From positions 9,001 through 73,000 of the forward strand of contig CAZUVM010000003.1 in the NCBI GenBank assembly GCA_964623885.1: a DNA stretch of 64,000 bases. The letters are read 5' to 3'. Below are positions 27,677 through 36,143 of this stretch, one piece after another. This DNA comes from CAZUVM01 sp964623885. GTDB lineage: Bacteria > Verrucomicrobiota > Verrucomicrobiia > Limisphaerales > UBA8199. The notes below the pieces were generated by a model. The model was given only the letters and a program-made list of their open reading frames with translations, did no database searches and had not been told where the DNA came from. The first letter of the stretch is position 1. Every line of letters starts with the position of its first letter. Made by a program: the position numbers and the translations under genes.

Positions 27677-28765
27677 ATGAAACATCGTTCGCTCTGTTCT
27701 CTTCTACTCTTTCTTTCCGCCCTCCGCACCTTCGCCGCTTCTCGCCAAACCTCCGTTTCCATTGTCGGCGACCACTTCTTTATCAATGGCCAACCCACCT
27801 ATCCCGGCCGCACTTGGCACGGCAACAAGATCCAAGGATTGCTGCTGAACGCACGGCTCGTCCAGGGCGTCTTCGACGACCACAACACCAGCACCGTTTC
27901 CTCCTGGGCCTATCCGGACACCGGAAAATGGGACCCCGAGCGCAACACGCGCGAATTCATCGCGGCGATGCCTGAATGGCGGCGGCACGGTCTACTCGCA
28001 TTTACCATCAATCTGCAGGGCGGTTCGCCGCGCGGTTACGTTAGCGCTCAGCCTTGGCACAATTCCGCTTTCGATCCAGATGGCGCGCTGCGGCAGGATG
28101 ATGCTGAGCGCCTGGCCCGTATCCTCGACCGCGCCGACGAACTCGGGTTCGTTGTCATTCTGGGCTACTTCTATTTCGGCCAGGATCATCGTCTGCGCGA
28201 TGAAGCCGCCATCTTGCAGGCGACCGACAATGCTACCCGCTGGGTTTTCGATCATGGTTGGCGCAACGTCTTGATTGAGATTAATAACGAATGCAACGTG
28301 CGCTACACTCACACCATTCTGCAGCCTGCCCGCGTCCACGAACTCGTTCAACGCGTCCAGTCGGTCCGGCGCGACGGCCGCCGCTTGCTCGTCAGCGCTT
28401 CCTATGGCGGCGGAACCATCCCGAAAGAAAATGTCGTGCGCGCCGCGGATTTCCTGCTCATTCATGGCAATGGCGTTTCCGACTCCGAACGAATCCGCCA
28501 AATGGTCGTCCAAACTCGGGCTGTGCCGGGCTATACGCCTAAGCCAATCCTCTTCAATGAAGATGACCATTATGACTTCGAGAAAGCTCAGAATAATTTT
28601 ACAATGGCGATATCAGCTTACGCGTCCTGGGGTCTCTACGATCAGGGCACAAACAATTACCACGATGGTTTCCAGTCCCCGCCCGTGAATTGGCACATAA
28701 ACACTCCTCGCAAGGAAGCGTTCTTCAATTTGGTCGACGAAATTGCTGGCCCACATTCAAAATGA
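27677..28765 (+). CDS. Secreted TIM-barrel glycoside hydrolase-like protein
   Basis: About 362 residues from the ATG at 27677 (MKHRSLCSLLLFLSALRTFA, a good signal peptide); the upstream in-frame extension does not look coding. The fold resembles clan GH-A beta/alpha barrels: strand-end motifs VVILGYFYFGQ, VLIEINNEC (acid/base Glu, like the NE(P) motif) and PILFNEDDHY (candidate nucleophile Glu). The family (GH5/GH39-like) cannot be fixed by eye and the substrate is unknown. Its stop codon overlaps the start of the pectate-lyase-like gene (ATGA), so the two are translationally coupled and probably act on the same plant polymer. Confidence 0.75.
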   Translation: MKHRSLCSLLLFLSALRTFAASRQTSVSIVGDHFFINGQPTYPGRTWHGNKIQGLLLNARLVQGVFDDHNTSTVSSWAYPDTGKWDPERNTREFIAAMPEWRRHGLLAFTINLQGGSPRGYVSAQPWHNSAFDPDGALRQDDAERLARILDRADELGFVVILGYFYFGQDHRLRDEAAILQATDNATRWVFDHGWRNVLIEINNECNVRYTHTILQPARVHELVQRVQSVRRDGRRLLVSASYGGGTIPKENVVRAADFLLIHGNGVSDSERIRQMVVQTRAVPGYTPKPILFNEDDHYDFEKAQNNFTMAISAYASWGLYDQGTNNYHDGFQSPPVNWHINTPRKEAFFNLVDEIAGPHSK

Positions 28766-31068
28766 TGTTGATTAAGCGAATGCGTCGAACCACTTGCCTT
28801 GCCCTTACCAGTCTTGTCGTGGCCACTGAGCTGACATCGCAAGCAGGAATGACTCTCGAGTGGAAAGGGGGCAGTGGCAATTGGGAAGACACCTTGATGT
28901 GGGGCGGCACGCTTCCTTCGCGAATGACCGAAGCTAGGATCAACGGGGAGAAAACCTTTCAGGTGACCATAGCGCGGAGTGATGTCCTGGTGAATCATGT
29001 GAGCGTTGCCGATCGTAGCGACAACCACGCAACCTTGGTATTGGATGGAGCCGCCCTTACGGTCAGCGGCAGCATGGACGTCGGCAAGTACAACGGCTCC
29101 GAAGGACACTTCGTGGTGAAATCGGGTGACGCATTTATCGGAACCATTTTTGTATCCGGTGGCGGCGGGCCCGGCATGCGCGGCCGCGGCGTTGTCGAAA
29201 TTCAAAACGGCAGCGTGGTCACCAAGGACATTGAGCTTGGCGTTTCTGCTGGTTGCCATTCCACGTTGCACATTATTGGATCGAAAGCGACCGGTATTGC
29301 CGTCGAGGATGGCCTGCACATCGGTGTTTACAATTATCTGAGCCTGGAAAAAGTGCCGCCGCCCAGTTCCACCGAATTGATCTTCGCTATCGACGCCGAA
29401 GGCGTCACGCCCATTTACACTTGGGGCAAGACCGAAGGCCGAGTTAATTTCCCGGTTCCCGATGACAAAGGCAATGGCCTGGGGACTTGTCGCCTGCAGG
29501 TCAACCTTTTGGCAGAGCCACCCTCCGGCGACATTCTGCTCATCGGCGCGGCCAACCGCTGCCACGGCAGGTTTACCGATCTGGCGGAGGGCGCCTTGGT
29601 GCGAGCGGAGTTTCAAGACAAGACTTACCAGTGGAAGTTGACCTATCGCGGCGGCTCGAACCGTTGCGACATCATGCTGACCGATTCCCACGTGGTGGAT
29701 AGCAATGGCAAAACCGTTCTCTATATCTCGGGGCGCAAAGCCAAGGCGTTTCAATTCGATCGCAGCATTGTCGAAGCCGCTTACCGGCGGTTTTATCGCC
29801 AGGCGGATGCACAGGAGCCGCCGCTCGGGACCGGCCCGCTGGCGTTTCCCGGCGCGGAAGGATACGGCGCGTATGCCCGAGGCGGCCGCGGCGGCAAAGT
29901 CCTGTTCGTTACCAATCTCAGCGATTCCGGCCCCGGCAGCCTCAGGGACGCGATCGAAGCCAAAGGCCCGCGCACCGTGATTTTCCGGGTCGGTGGCCTG
30001 ATCGAGACCAAAGGTCTGTCGGTTCGCGAACCCTACCTCACCATCGCGGGCCAGACCGCTCCTGGGGATGGCGTTTGTATCAGAAAAACAAACAAGAGCG
30101 GCGATGTGTTCGATCTATCCGAGACCCATGATGTGATTATCCGGTTCCTGCGCTTTCGCGCCGGAAACAACACGGCCGAGGAGACCAGCGCGAATTCCCC
30201 GAACCGCGGCGACAGCTTCCGCGTTTACGACAGCGAAAACTTTATCGTGGATCATTGCTCGTGCAGTTGGGGCAATCCGGAAACGATGTCCGCCTCCGGG
30301 TCCGTGGACCGCTACACCGTGCAGTGGTGCATTATTTCCGAGGGCAACAATCAGCAGCGGCATGCTTTCGCCACCATTCTGGGCGGCGACCGCAGCTCGT
30401 GGCACCATAACCTTTTCGCGCACATGTTCAGCCGCGTGCCGCGCTGGGGTGACATCACGGTGCAATGCGACTTCCGCAACAATGTCATTTATGATTGGGG
30501 TCACACCTGTGGCTACGGCGATATGCGCACGCTGAACTACGTCAATAATTACGTTCGCAAAGGCCCGTCCACAACGCAGCGTCCGCCGTATTTCATCATC
30601 GATCCTAAAGTGGTCTTGCCTGCCTCGTTGTACCTGGACGGCAACATCATGGCCGGCGTTCCCGAGGTCACCCGCGATAATTGGAAAGGAGTGGCTGGTG
30701 ATCGCGTCTGGCAGAGCCACGCTCCGTTTCCTGCTCCGTCCGTCCGCACGCAATCGGCCGAGGATGCCTTTGCTCTCGTCCTCAAGTTAGCAGGCGCGAC
30801 GTTGCCCCGGCGCGACTCAGTGGACGAGCGAGTCGTCAACGACGCGCGCAACGGCACGGGCAGAATTATTAATGACGAAACGGAAGTCGGCGGCTGGCCC
30901 GCATATGCTTCCGGCGAACCACTTCAGGACAGCGCCAAGGACGGCATCCCGGCTGCATGGAAAAAAGCCCACGGCCTGCCGCTGAATGATCCCAACGTCG
31001 CCAATTCTCTGAATGCCGATGGCTATACGCAGCTCGAGGCGTACTTGAACTCGCTGGTGCAGGAATGA
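28762..31068 (+). CDS. Secreted pectate-lyase-like beta-helix protein
   Basis: About 768 residues from the ATG at 28762, which overlaps the previous stop codon; the following ATG at 28765 is equally possible. Signal peptide in MRRTTCLALTSLVVATELTS. Residues 30-330 are a repetitive, autotransporter-like beta region (GGSGNWEDTLMWGG, SGSMDVGKYNGSEGHF). From about 365 the pectate lyase fold starts at AFPGAEGYGAYARGGRGGKV, with GSLRDAIEAKGPRTVIFRVG, and continues as a parallel beta-helix (DSENFIVDHCSCSWG, RVPRWGD). The C-terminus (DGIPAAWKKAHGLPLNDPN) is the calcium-loop-like tail often found on such enzymes. It is expected to cleave pectin or another polyuronide outside the cell. Confidence 0.87.
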   Translation: MMLIKRMRRTTCLALTSLVVATELTSQAGMTLEWKGGSGNWEDTLMWGGTLPSRMTEARINGEKTFQVTIARSDVLVNHVSVADRSDNHATLVLDGAALTVSGSMDVGKYNGSEGHFVVKSGDAFIGTIFVSGGGGPGMRGRGVVEIQNGSVVTKDIELGVSAGCHSTLHIIGSKATGIAVEDGLHIGVYNYLSLEKVPPPSSTELIFAIDAEGVTPIYTWGKTEGRVNFPVPDDKGNGLGTCRLQVNLLAEPPSGDILLIGAANRCHGRFTDLAEGALVRAEFQDKTYQWKLTYRGGSNRCDIMLTDSHVVDSNGKTVLYISGRKAKAFQFDRSIVEAAYRRFYRQADAQEPPLGTGPLAFPGAEGYGAYARGGRGGKVLFVTNLSDSGPGSLRDAIEAKGPRTVIFRVGGLIETKGLSVREPYLTIAGQTAPGDGVCIRKTNKSGDVFDLSETHDVIIRFLRFRAGNNTAEETSANSPNRGDSFRVYDSENFIVDHCSCSWGNPETMSASGSVDRYTVQWCIISEGNNQQRHAFATILGGDRSSWHHNLFAHMFSRVPRWGDITVQCDFRNNVIYDWGHTCGYGDMRTLNYVNNYVRKGPSTTQRPPYFIIDPKVVLPASLYLDGNIMAGVPEVTRDNWKGVAGDRVWQSHAPFPAPSVRTQSAEDAFALVLKLAGATLPRRDSVDERVVNDARNGTGRIINDETEVGGWPAYASGEPLQDSAKDGIPAAWKKAHGLPLNDPNVANSLNADGYTQLEAYLNSLVQE

Positions 31069-31072
31069 TGTG

Positions 31073-31190
31073 GAGCGCGAGCAGTCCCGCTCGCAGTTGA
31101 TAGGGACGCCGTCCTCGGCGTCGCAAATCGTCGAGACCGTCTGGTCCCGCAGCGAATTTGGCAAGCGGACATTCCTGTCCGCAGCAAGCA
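31073..31190. repeat. Composite cluster of short palindromes
   Basis: Three palindromes in a row: GGAGCGCGAGCAGTCCCGCT (continuing CGCAG), family B TAGGGACGCCGTCCTCGGCG (continuing TCGC, 31101-31124), and GCGGACATTCCTGTCCGC (about 31165-31182). They fill the spacer between the pectate-lyase-like gene and the amidotransferase-like gene. Confidence 0.75.
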
Positions 31191-31300
31191 TCGAACGATG
31201 TTGCAGGCAAGACCGCTCGCGCTGCGTGAATTTCGACTGCCGTCTCCTTGCTTTGTTTTCGACCCGCGCTACGATGGTGCATGATCGTCCCGCTGCTCCC

Positions 31301-32008
31301 ATGAATACCACCATCGGGATCGTTGGCGACTTCGATCCTGCCAACGAAAGTCACTCCGCCACCAACGCCGCCATCGAGCATTCCACCGCGTCGCTGCGCC
31401 AGAGAATCGATTCGCGCTGGATTCCTACCGCCGACATAGCTGCCCCAGGTGGCCTGTCGCGTCTCTCAAACCTGGACGGCCTCTGGATTGCGCCCGCTAG
31501 CCCTTACCGGAGCATGGATGGGGCCTTACTTGCCATTCGACACGCGCGCGAGCACAAGCTCCCGTTGTTCGGAACCTGTGGCGGCTTCCAACACATTATC
31601 ATCGAATACGCTCGCAATGTCCTTGGACTCGCTGATGCCGAGCACGAGGAAAGTTCGCCCCGCGCACCTCGGCTGATCATCTCGCGCCTGTCTTGCTCCC
31701 TCAAAGGACGCAGCATGACGATTCAACTCCAACCTGGCTCCCGCGTCGCTCGCGCGTACGGCCGTTGCACGATCCAGGAACGGTATTACTGCAATTTCGG
31801 CGTGAACCCGGAATTCGTGGATAGCCTGCGTTCGACCACACTGAAGATTGTGGCGTCGGATGACGAAGGCGTCGTGCGCGCTGTTGAACTCGAGGAGCAC
31901 CCCTTCTTCGTCGGCACCTTATTCCTTCCTCAGCTCGGTTCGACCTCAGCCGATCCGCATCCTTTGATCTCCAGCTTCGTCCAGGCCTGCGCGCGTATCA
32001 ACGAATGA
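31301..32008 (+). CDS. Class I glutamine amidotransferase-like protein (CTP synthase C-terminal-related)
   Basis: 235 residues from the ATG at 31301 (MNTTIGIVGDFDPANESHSA); the upstream open frame is translated repeat. It resembles stand-alone relatives of the CTP synthase glutaminase domain. The nucleophile elbow is LFGTCGGFQH with Cys93. The same position is selenocysteine in some proteins of this group; here it is a plain Cys codon. In classical members the His/Glu pair lies in FHPE; the matching segment here reads FVGTLFLPQLGS, with Gln where Glu is usual and no His in the usual place. The triad is therefore incomplete by eye, and the reaction is unknown. Confidence 0.8.
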   Translation: MNTTIGIVGDFDPANESHSATNAAIEHSTASLRQRIDSRWIPTADIAAPGGLSRLSNLDGLWIAPASPYRSMDGALLAIRHAREHKLPLFGTCGGFQHIIIEYARNVLGLADAEHEESSPRAPRLIISRLSCSLKGRSMTIQLQPGSRVARAYGRCTIQERYYCNFGVNPEFVDSLRSTTLKIVASDDEGVVRAVELEEHPFFVGTLFLPQLGSTSADPHPLISSFVQACARINE

Positions 32009-32109
32009 TAGCCGGTTCGGCCGGGTCTCGCGACTGCCTATCGGCTGGAGTAGCAGCGGATCTGACTGCTTCGTTTTAGGTTCTCGTCGACCTGGGCTGC
32101 TGCTTCGGA

Positions 32110-32769
32110 CTATGCGTTTCTACCGCGGCGTTTTCGCGCCAGTAAGGCGGCCGCACCTAGAGCTGCCAGGGCGCAAGTGGAAGGTTCAGGCGCCGCGACC
32201 GTCTGGACTCCGACACCTGGCGTGCTCTGGTAAGCCCAGTCCACCAAAGTGAGGGTGGTTGCGTTTGGGTCATCGATGAAATGGAGCCAGCCGTAGCTGG
32301 TTCCGCCGGAAAGAGCCAATTCAAACCCAACGAAAGCATCGGTAACCGCCGTGTTGCTCCAATCACCGGCGACGGTTTGGGAGTCGTCCTGGTACATATA
32401 CCCGCGGGCGAAATTGGTCGGGAAGGAAGCGGCATAGGTGGCATCAATCATGGTGCCGGCCGGAGTAACAGGAAATCCTTTTGAACCGGGCTTTTCAAAA
32501 AGTCCCATGATTCCGCTTTGTCCAGGGATTTGAGTGCTCACCGACGTGCGAGTGTCGACGTATGGCTTCAAGTTGTTGGCATCGTAACCGAACGTGAAGT
32601 CATTCGTGCCGCTCACTCCCATGTTGATCGCCTGGCGAGAATTCGAGGAATCCGCGCTATTGTATGGTTGTACCAGATTTAGTGACCCGGAGTATACGAC
32701 TGAGCCTTGGGCTACGCCGGCAGTCAAAGCGGAAGCTGAAGCCAGAACAATCGATTTCCTTTTATTCAT
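32110..32769 (-). CDS. PEP-CTERM exported protein
   Basis: 219 residues. N-terminal signal peptide (KRKSIVLASASALTAGVAQG), a beta-rich domain of about 165 residues and a C-terminal PEP-CTERM signal: PEPSTCALAALGAAALLARK followed by RRG. Such tails are recognised by exosortase, which cuts and processes the protein at the membrane. No exosortase is in the window. The N-terminal domain (VVYSGSLNLV, FTFGYDANNLKPYVDTR) is clearly related to the start of the 720-residue protein at 33981 (VHYTGGVNMV, FALGFDGYTSANHQKPYV). That protein has no PEP-CTERM tail, so the same domain carries two different C-terminal signals. Confidence 0.9.
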   Translation of the reverse strand: MNKRKSIVLASASALTAGVAQGSVVYSGSLNLVQPYNSADSSNSRQAINMGVSGTNDFTFGYDANNLKPYVDTRTSVSTQIPGQSGIMGLFEKPGSKGFPVTPAGTMIDATYAASFPTNFARGYMYQDDSQTVAGDWSNTAVTDAFVGFELALSGGTSYGWLHFIDDPNATTLTLVDWAYQSTPGVGVQTVAAPEPSTCALAALGAAALLARKRRGRNA

Positions 32770-32952
32770 AGGGGTGGGATTCGCTGGGGTTTTTCAAATT
32801 ATCGCAGCTCGAGGGAAACCATACAGCAGAGTTTGTATAGACTTTTGAACAGGCTGGCAAGCAAATATTTGACATTCAGCGTACGGGGAGCGCATTTTGA
32901 AAGTACCACCAGGTGCCCTGCCCCTTGGTGGTTGTGAGCAGATGCGCCCGCG

Positions 32953-33822
32953 CTACGGATTCAGGAGCAACGCCGGAAACCGTTGTGCAGTCCACTGAGC
33001 GTCGAGGCAGGGAGTGGTGGGCCCCGAGCGCGTGGGGTAGCCTTTGGGTGTTACCCATTTATGTGCCAGGGCATGGCCGTCGACAAAATTCATGGTGCTC
33101 TTAGAGCCATGGTTTACCGCCGGGTAGTCGAGCCAGGTTGCGTTCGCAAAATCGGGCGGCGAGCCAATGTTCATAATGAAGCCGCCGAGGTTCTCAGTAA
33201 AGGGGGGGCGGCACTGGTTCAGGCGATCATCAGCTTCTTCGATCCATATAATACGATCAGCGGGGTGGAGAACCTGGGTTTCCTTATAGATAACGTTGTT
33301 CATACCAATGTCTCCGCCCAAAGCTTGATAGCTGCCGTTGAGATAGCCGGTTCCGGAATAGCTATCGTAAGCAAACTGGACTCCGGCAAGCTTAGAACGC
33401 AAATCGCCAGGGCAATGGATGATCGCGGGGTTCGGAGCGTACTGCCAAAGCGCTCCATATCGATAGGTAAGCTGAATTACCTTGGTGGCAAAATCGCTTC
33501 CGGTAAGCCCAGCCAACGATGGATCCAAGTTAATCTTAGGATCGTTGCTCTGAATCCGCCATGGCCATGCAGGTGCGGGCAAGGACTCCTCGAGGGCGAC
33601 AATCCGATCATTATTATCGGCGGCGTACATTTTCCAAGCCGTGGCTAATTGACGCTCATTATTGAGGCAACTGACTTCGGTGGCCTTCAGCTTGGCGCGC
33701 TGGAGGGCCGGCAGGAGCATCGCGGCCAGAATCGCGATAATGGCAATGACCACGAGCAGTTCGATCAAAGTGAAAGCGGCGTGGACACGCCGGTGCTGCC
33801 GCCTGGTCCGCGGGGGGTTCAT
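32953..33822 (-). CDS. Pseudopilin with H-X9-DG motif (DUF1559-like)
   Basis: About 289 residues from the ATG at 33822 (MNPPRTRRQHRRVHAAFTLI). Prepilin motif AAFTLIELLVVIAIIAILAA, then LLPALQRAKLKA. The H-X9-DG motif is exact near the C-terminus: the His in NHGSKSTMNFVDGHA is followed by nine residues and then Asp-Gly. A cysteine pair (CLNNE, CPGD) is also typical of the family. Compared with the pseudopilin at 18912 the N-terminal helix is nearly identical and the body different. Its start codon is about 160 bp from that of the divergent LamG protein at 33981. No other pilus component is nearby. Confidence 0.9.
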   Translation of the reverse strand: MNPPRTRRQHRRVHAAFTLIELLVVIAIIAILAAMLLPALQRAKLKATEVSCLNNERQLATAWKMYAADNNDRIVALEESLPAPAWPWRIQSNDPKINLDPSLAGLTGSDFATKVIQLTYRYGALWQYAPNPAIIHCPGDLRSKLAGVQFAYDSYSGTGYLNGSYQALGGDIGMNNVIYKETQVLHPADRIIWIEEADDRLNQCRPPFTENLGGFIMNIGSPPDFANATWLDYPAVNHGSKSTMNFVDGHALAHKWVTPKGYPTRSGPTTPCLDAQWTAQRFPALLLNP

Positions 33823-33980
33823 CGCTTCCAATGTGTGATTGTATGTACAATAGCAGGATACCAGTCTGTATCTTTTGCGACAAGCAGAATGTGCTTGCCA
33901 CGAAGGTGCTCTCATTGCTAAAGAACGTACGTTCGCAAGATTGGCTGACGCATATCCTTGAGCGAAAAACCCCTACTTCC

Positions 33981-36143
33981 ATGAATACAAAACGCACTCT
34001 CCTCATCTGTTCAAGCTCCGCTTTAGCCGCCGGTGCCGCTCAGGCTGCAGTGCATTATACCGGAGGCGTGAACATGGTCTACCCCTTGCCTCCATCTCCC
34101 GGGCAAACTTTGTTTGATCTTAACAATGACGGCATACCTGATTTTGCGCTTGGGTTCGACGGGTACACTTCTGCCAACCACCAGAAGCCCTATGTTGCGG
34201 GATACCCCGCCGATAGCATCAACGGTTCCACTGCTGTTCTGGTCCGTCTTTATCCTCCATATGACAACAACGGCACTACTGTCTCGGACGCGTATGGCCT
34301 GCCAGTGACGGCTTTTGGTACGGTGATCGATCAAAACTATCTGGCTCCAAATCTTAGCAGTGACCACCAGAACCGATCGTACTTCGATCAGAATGGCGAT
34401 GGGAAATATGTGGGTGACTGGGTGACCGGCGCGAAAACCGAGGGGTATGTAGGGCTGGAGCTGTTTAACCTCTCGCTTTCGACGACAAACTATGGTTGGG
34501 CACATATCATCTTTGACGACACAGCCAATCCTCAGACCCTTACGCTGGTGGATTACGCCTACGAAGACGGCAACGTGGTTGGCATCGTGGCCGGCTCGAC
34601 GAACACCGTGGGTGCGCCGACGATTTATACCGAGCCCCAATCGCAGACCGTGCCGTTTGGCGCGGATGTGCAGATGAAAGTGACGGTCCTGGCAAACCCA
34701 CTACCGAATTATCAATGGAAAGCAGGCGTGATCGGCAGCGGTGTGTATACAAATCTAACGGACGGAGGCTCAATCTCGGGCTCCAGGTCGGCCACGCTTT
34801 CCATTAACGGCGCGGTGAACGCCAACATGCTGGATTACGTTGTGGCCATCACCAACACATTGGGTGGGGTGATCAGCAGTCCCCCAGCAACGTTGACAGT
34901 CATCCCGCCAACAGCGGCTCCTACGCCCCAGGTACTATACGGCGGCCTGACCGGACGGTTCCACGTGGACGTGGCCAGCGGGTTTTCAGCCACATACCAC
35001 TGGCGCCAAAATGGAGTGAACCTTACCGACGGGGGACGCATCAGCGGGTCCGGGACGCCGAATTTGGCGATCAGCAATCTGCAAGGAACGGATGTCGGCA
35101 GTTATGACCTCGTGATCACGCTCGGTTCGCTTTCTGTGACCAGCTCGCCGTCGTCGCTAAGCGTTTTAGCGTTGGACGGGCAGAGCACGTATGAAGCAGC
35201 CGTAACCGCCGCTCGGCCGATTGCTTATTACCGCCTCAATGAGACGGCGGATCCATCGAGCAGTAACGCAGTCGCGTACGACAATGTGGGCGCGTTTAAC
35301 GGTGTGTATGGCGTCGACGTAACGAATGGGCTGTCAGGAATCGCAGGTCCGCGTCCGACGGATGGTTTTCCGGGGTTTGCGGCTAATAACTTCGCGACGC
35401 GTTACGCGACGAATGATCCGGACTCCATGATCACACTAACTCCATGGCACTTGAACACGAACTTTGTGACTTTCACGGCGTGGATCAATCCCGCTAATCC
35501 GGTGCAGTCGCAAATGAATGGGATAGTCATGACTGGAACCACGAATGGCAGCTTTGCGGGCATTCGGTATTACTTCCAAGCCACGGCGGGCAATTGGGAC
35601 ATCGGATATGCCTGGAACGACATTACAGAAGCTTCCCTGTTCTGGGATTCGCAAATTGCGCCGCCCGCCGAGCAGTGGTCATTTGTCGGCTTGGTCGTCA
35701 CTCGGAGCAATGCGAGCATGTATGTGTTCAATGCCAATGGAGTGAGTACCGCGATCAGCGACGGTACCGCGACCGGACCATTCGGCCCGTTTACAAATCA
35801 GGTGATGGCCTTTGATACATCAGGCTATATCGGCGCGAACCCGGATGGCACAAAAGGCAGCCGCGATTTTGAGGGAACGATCGATGAAGTGGCCATTTTC
35901 AACCGCGCGATGGGGTCAAACGAGCTTCAGGCTCTTTACAATGCTGCGTTGGGCATTTTGCCGCCGGTAAACCTGCAAGTCGGTCATTTGGGAAACAATG
36001 TCCAGTTGACCTGGGGCACATTGGGACGCCTGCTGGAAGCAGATAATGTGAGGGGACCATGGAAAACGAATTCCCTCGCTGCATCGCCTTACACAATTTC
36101 GCCTACAAACTCCCAGAAGTTTTATCGCGTGCTGGTCCATTAG
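33981..36143 (+). CDS. Secreted LamG/Ig-domain protein
   Basis: 720 residues from the ATG at 33981 (MNTKRTLLICSSSALAAGAA, a signal peptide very like that of the PEP-CTERM protein nearby). Residues 25-210 share a domain with that protein. Two Ig-like domains follow (QSQTVPFGADVQMKVTVLAN, GRFHVDVASGFSATYHWRQN), then a LamG domain from about 410 to 640 (AYYRLNETADPSSSN, IDEVAIFNRAM). The end (NVQLTWGTLGRLLEADNVRG, then the last residues QKFYRVLVH) matches the C-terminal domain shared with three other secreted proteins. There is no catalytic site. Probable surface binding protein. Its stop overlaps the convergent phosphodiesterase-like gene by 4 bp. Confidence 0.85.
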   Translation: MNTKRTLLICSSSALAAGAAQAAVHYTGGVNMVYPLPPSPGQTLFDLNNDGIPDFALGFDGYTSANHQKPYVAGYPADSINGSTAVLVRLYPPYDNNGTTVSDAYGLPVTAFGTVIDQNYLAPNLSSDHQNRSYFDQNGDGKYVGDWVTGAKTEGYVGLELFNLSLSTTNYGWAHIIFDDTANPQTLTLVDYAYEDGNVVGIVAGSTNTVGAPTIYTEPQSQTVPFGADVQMKVTVLANPLPNYQWKAGVIGSGVYTNLTDGGSISGSRSATLSINGAVNANMLDYVVAITNTLGGVISSPPATLTVIPPTAAPTPQVLYGGLTGRFHVDVASGFSATYHWRQNGVNLTDGGRISGSGTPNLAISNLQGTDVGSYDLVITLGSLSVTSSPSSLSVLALDGQSTYEAAVTAARPIAYYRLNETADPSSSNAVAYDNVGAFNGVYGVDVTNGLSGIAGPRPTDGFPGFAANNFATRYATNDPDSMITLTPWHLNTNFVTFTAWINPANPVQSQMNGIVMTGTTNGSFAGIRYYFQATAGNWDIGYAWNDITEASLFWDSQIAPPAEQWSFVGLVVTRSNASMYVFNANGVSTAISDGTATGPFGPFTNQVMAFDTSGYIGANPDGTKGSRDFEGTIDEVAIFNRAMGSNELQALYNAALGILPPVNLQVGHLGNNVQLTWGTLGRLLEADNVRGPWKTNSLAASPYTISPTNSQKFYRVLVH

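Noticed and set aside
28657..29754. Antisense open frame of 365 codons in the pectate-lyase-like gene
   Set aside because: Overlaps the confident coding strand and shows no domain or signal; treated as a shadow.
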